Positions 30,201 to 32,629 of a stretch of 32,629 nucleotides of DNA are shown here, in pieces. The position numbers and the translations under genes were made by a program. A model generated the notes under the pieces. It was not told the DNA's origin and ran no database searches. It saw nothing but the letters and a program-made list of their open reading frames with translations. The first letter of the stretch is position 1, and each line of letters begins with the position of its first letter. The stretch spans positions 1 through 32,629 of the forward strand of contig JAGNJD010000032.1 in assembly GCA_018000835.1 (NCBI GenBank). The letters are read 5' to 3'. This DNA comes from Candidatus Goldiibacteriota bacterium (lineage in GTDB: Bacteria > Oederibacteriota > PGYV01 > DSYL01).

Positions 30201-32629
30201 GTGAGAAGGAAAATAATTTTAATAATAGGTTTATTAAGTTTTAATATAAGTTTATTTGCAGCAAAATCCGTATTTATACCTAACGAATTTTCCAATTATC
30301 CATTAAACCAGTGGTCATGGGATAAATCATACCAGTCGGATAACTTTGTCGTTTTCTGGGGACCTATTGTAGGAACTGACCCGGCAAATTATTCAGATGC
30401 AAATTTACGTTTTAATCCATCCAACGTATGTAATTATCTTGAGACCGCATTTGCAAAATACATAAACGAGATACAGTTTGTATCAAATGACGCATCAACG
30501 AATTTTGGCAAATACAAAACAATAGTAGTAATGAATGACACATGGGGAGATGGCGGCCCGTCCGGATGGGCATTTGGCGGTTCATATGGCAACGTTATTG
30601 CTGCAATGTGGGTTCATCCCGGCGCTACAAAAGATGGATTGGTGCTTGCTCATGAATTTGCACATGGATGTCAGAACATGCAGTCAATACAGGAAAATAA
30701 AGTTGGCGGAGGGTTTGTTAATTATGAACCGGGAGGATTTTTCTGGGAAGGTCACGCCAATTTTATGAGAACACAGGTATATCCTAATAACGCAGAGGAA
30801 GATTATCCAAGATGGTTGATGACAAGAATGTTTCATTATAGTTCCACAAGACACCATTACTGGGGTCCTCCAAGATTATTATACACAATAATGGAAATAG
30901 ATGGAATAAACTGGATAAATAGATTATGGAAAGAATCTGTTTCAAGAGAACATCCTCTTGTAACATACAGACGACTTAAAGGATGGACACAATCTCAGTT
31001 AAATGATCTTATATATGAATACGCAAAGAGAGAAGTAACTCAAAATTATAATGTTACAAATTATGGTGGCACTACAAATATAGGGACAGTAATAAGAAAT
31101 GAATATAACAGATTAAAAAATAATGAACCGCATTATTTATGGCGTGATTATACAATGTTATTAAAAGTGACTACTACTGCTCAGAACAGATATTTTTGTC
31201 CGGATTATTTTGCTCCACAGGATTATGGAATAAACATAATACCGATATATCCTGATAATACTTCTCAACCGGTATGCGTAAAATTCAAAGGCCATGCAGA
31301 ATCAAACAGTTACACAGGCTGGAGATATGGATTTGTAGCAGTAAATTCAAGTAACGTGGCAAGATATGGTGAAATGTATAGAGAAAATGAAAGAGAAATA
31401 ACATTTCAATTAAATACAGGAGAAACTCAATTGTTTTTAGTTGTTGTAGGTTCGCCTACGACGCATACGTCATACGTATGGGAACCGGGCTGGCCAAAGA
31501 TTTACAGATTTCCATATGAGGTATGCATTTCAAACGGGGTACCGGAAGGGTATCAAAGCAATTTCAGGTCAGATATAAAAAGCAAATATGCAGGACATGC
31601 TCATTCAAACGGTGGAGGATGGGTGGCAAATACGGCATCCGTTGCATCAAGCGTTTACGTTGGTCCTAAAGCAGTTATTCTTGGTAGTTCAAATATTTCA
31701 GGAAATGTGAGAATTGATGGGACAGTATGGGTTGAGAATGCAACTGTAAGAGATAATGTAATAATTGACGGAAATGCAAGAATTCGCGGAGGAACATATA
31801 GTAATGATGCAAGAATAATTGAAAATGCAATATGTTATAGTTGCACGGTTTCAGGTGGTGCAACATTAAAAGGCGATATGTTTTCATGGGGCGGTAATTT
31901 CAGTGGCACAGCCATAGTAGGAGGCGATGCAGAAATTTCATCTGCATCAAGCGGGGTTTATCTGCAAACGCCGCATTCTAATAATGGCAGAACAGAAAAT
32001 GACGGCAAAGGTGCAACAGATCCATCAAATATAGATATAAATGCAGCAGTAATTCCATTTACGGATGGGACATTTGGAACGTGCTGCAGCGAAGTAACGC
32101 CGGTAATAACGCCGACAAGGACGGTTACAATAACACAAACGAGGACGCCGACATGGACAAGGACGGCAACGGGAACGTCAACGCGGACAAACACAGTGCA
32201 GCCGACAAGCACGTTCACAGGGACACGGACAGGCACGCCGACATGGACGAGGACGGCAACGGGAACGTCAACACGGACAAACACAGTGCAGCCGACAAAC
32301 ACGTTCACGTGGACACGTACAACAACGCCGACATGGACGAGGACAAGTACACCAAGTTTAACCGTTACAGATACGATATCATCAAATACTCCTACGATAA
32401 CACCGACGCGGACAGGAACTGCAACAGGAACGTCAACGCGGACAAATACGATGCAGCCGACAAGCACGTTCACGTGGACACGTACAACAACGCCGACATG
32501 GACGAGGACAAGTACACCATGTTTAACCGTTACAGATACGACATCATCAAATACTCCTACGATAACACCGACGCAGACAGGAACTGCAACAGGGACGTCA
32601 ACGCGGACAAACACGATGCAGCCGACAAG
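30201..32629 (+). CDS. Secreted DUF6055-like HExxH protein with left-handed beta-helix and Thr-rich linker (partial)
   Basis: The frame starts at GTG 30201, after AAAAGGGG at 30186-30193, and stays open to the end of the window (over 809 codons), so the 3' end is missing. After a signal peptide (to about residue 20) comes a domain with HEFAH at residues 151-155 and E183 in FFWEGHANF. This is a zinc-peptidase-like HExxH plus downstream Glu layout, in a context (DTWGDGGPSGWAFGG, VVFWG) that recalls DUF6055/AvrD-like secreted proteins. Around residues 475-590 short hexapeptide-like repeats (GNVRIDGTVWVENATVRDN) suggest a left-handed beta-helix. The same Thr-x linker modules as the CAZymes begin near residue 630. 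A target such as wall glycoprotein is plausible but unproven. Confidence 0.75.
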   Translation, partial: MRRKIILIIGLLSFNISLFAAKSVFIPNEFSNYPLNQWSWDKSYQSDNFVVFWGPIVGTDPANYSDANLRFNPSNVCNYLETAFAKYINEIQFVSNDASTNFGKYKTIVVMNDTWGDGGPSGWAFGGSYGNVIAAMWVHPGATKDGLVLAHEFAHGCQNMQSIQENKVGGGFVNYEPGGFFWEGHANFMRTQVYPNNAEEDYPRWLMTRMFHYSSTRHHYWGPPRLLYTIMEIDGINWINRLWKESVSREHPLVTYRRLKGWTQSQLNDLIYEYAKREVTQNYNVTNYGGTTNIGTVIRNEYNRLKNNEPHYLWRDYTMLLKVTTTAQNRYFCPDYFAPQDYGINIIPIYPDNTSQPVCVKFKGHAESNSYTGWRYGFVAVNSSNVARYGEMYRENEREITFQLNTGETQLFLVVVGSPTTHTSYVWEPGWPKIYRFPYEVCISNGVPEGYQSNFRSDIKSKYAGHAHSNGGGWVANTASVASSVYVGPKAVILGSSNISGNVRIDGTVWVENATVRDNVIIDGNARIRGGTYSNDARIIENAICYSCTVSGGATLKGDMFSWGGNFSGTAIVGGDAEISSASSGVYLQTPHSNNGRTENDGKGATDPSNIDINAAVIPFTDGTFGTCCSEVTPVITPTRTVTITQTRTPTWTRTATGTSTRTNTVQPTSTFTGTRTGTPTWTRTATGTSTRTNTVQPTNTFTWTRTTTPTWTRTSTPSLTVTDTISSNTPTITPTRTGTATGTSTRTNTMQPTSTFTWTRTTTPTWTRTSTPCLTVTDTTSSNTPTITPTQTGTATGTSTRTNTMQPT
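32093..32629 (+). repeat. Thr-rich linker repeats in the DUF6055-like gene (cut by window end)
   Basis: The modules TPTWTRTATGTSTRTNTVQP and SLTVTDTISSNTPTITPT recur here. A composite unit of about 180 bp (around 32240-32420 and 32420-32600) is duplicated almost exactly, with Ser-Leu changed to Cys-Leu in the second copy. Confidence 0.85.

Overview
The window looks like a chromosomal segment of an uncultured, AT-rich, Gram-negative (diderm) bacterium. A diderm is indicated by genes for the lipopolysaccharide core sugars Kdo (kdsB, kdsA) and heptose (gmhA plus split hldE halves), by several predicted lipoproteins, and by secreted modular enzymes whose C-terminal domain resembles FlgD-Ig/type IX sorting domains. 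I cannot place the phylum from sequence alone. Very long Thr-x-Thr-x linkers followed by a PNPYNP tail domain suggest a candidate-phylum or FCB-like lineage (inference).

Layout. (1) 1-1900: an RCC1-repeat lipoprotein built from seven almost identical 144-bp units, then about 570 bp without a supportable gene. (2) 1907-9954: a compact, mostly overlapping housekeeping run: nikR, a ComF-like phosphoribosyltransferase, gmhA, the two hldE halves, kdsB, a small acidic protein, metal-type kdsA, rnhA, a two-helix membrane protein, tldD, an exported protein of unknown function and a doubtful small membrane protein. (3) 10030-11832: the carbon-starvation/peptide transporter cstA, which appears to start at ATT. 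(4) 11870-13330: a repeat-rich stretch with a head-to-tail duplication. Each copy ends in a promoter and a leader RNA that can fold into a three-way junction. (5) 13331-15409: two lipoproteins, one collagen-like with a DNRLRE-type domain, one Cys-rich and unknown. (6) 15410-17500: REP-like palindromes, the C-terminal remnant of a REP-associated tyrosine transposase, an orphan AbrB-like protein, a flavin-reductase-like protein and three copies of another dispersed repeat. (7) 17505-32629: a plant-cell-wall degradation locus.

The degradation locus has three transcription units, each behind its own good sigma-70-type promoter: GH30+GH53, GH74+PL11, and a DUF6055-like HExxH protein that runs off the window. 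Together they would attack galactan/arabinogalactan or xylan (GH30, GH53), xyloglucan (GH74), the rhamnogalacturonan-I backbone (PL11) and perhaps cell-wall glycoprotein. The four complete enzymes share one architecture: signal peptide, catalytic domain, optional malectin-like module, 200-350-residue Thr-rich linker made from two recurring modules, and a nearly identical ~100-residue C-terminal domain. No transporter, sugar kinase or regulator lies in the window, so it covers only the extracellular half of the pathway.

The least expected signals are: (a) a conserved sequence whose start lies 47-49 bp upstream of the -35 box at four loci; (b) the duplicated three-way-junction leader with a 7-codon mini-ORF; (c) CG-centred palindromes placed alike at all three CAZyme promoters; (d) the shared linker plus tail cassette, which may be an undescribed surface-sorting module; and (e) strong but patchy enrichment of the tetranucleotide ACGT. 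All functional calls rest on motif recognition by eye; no database search was run.
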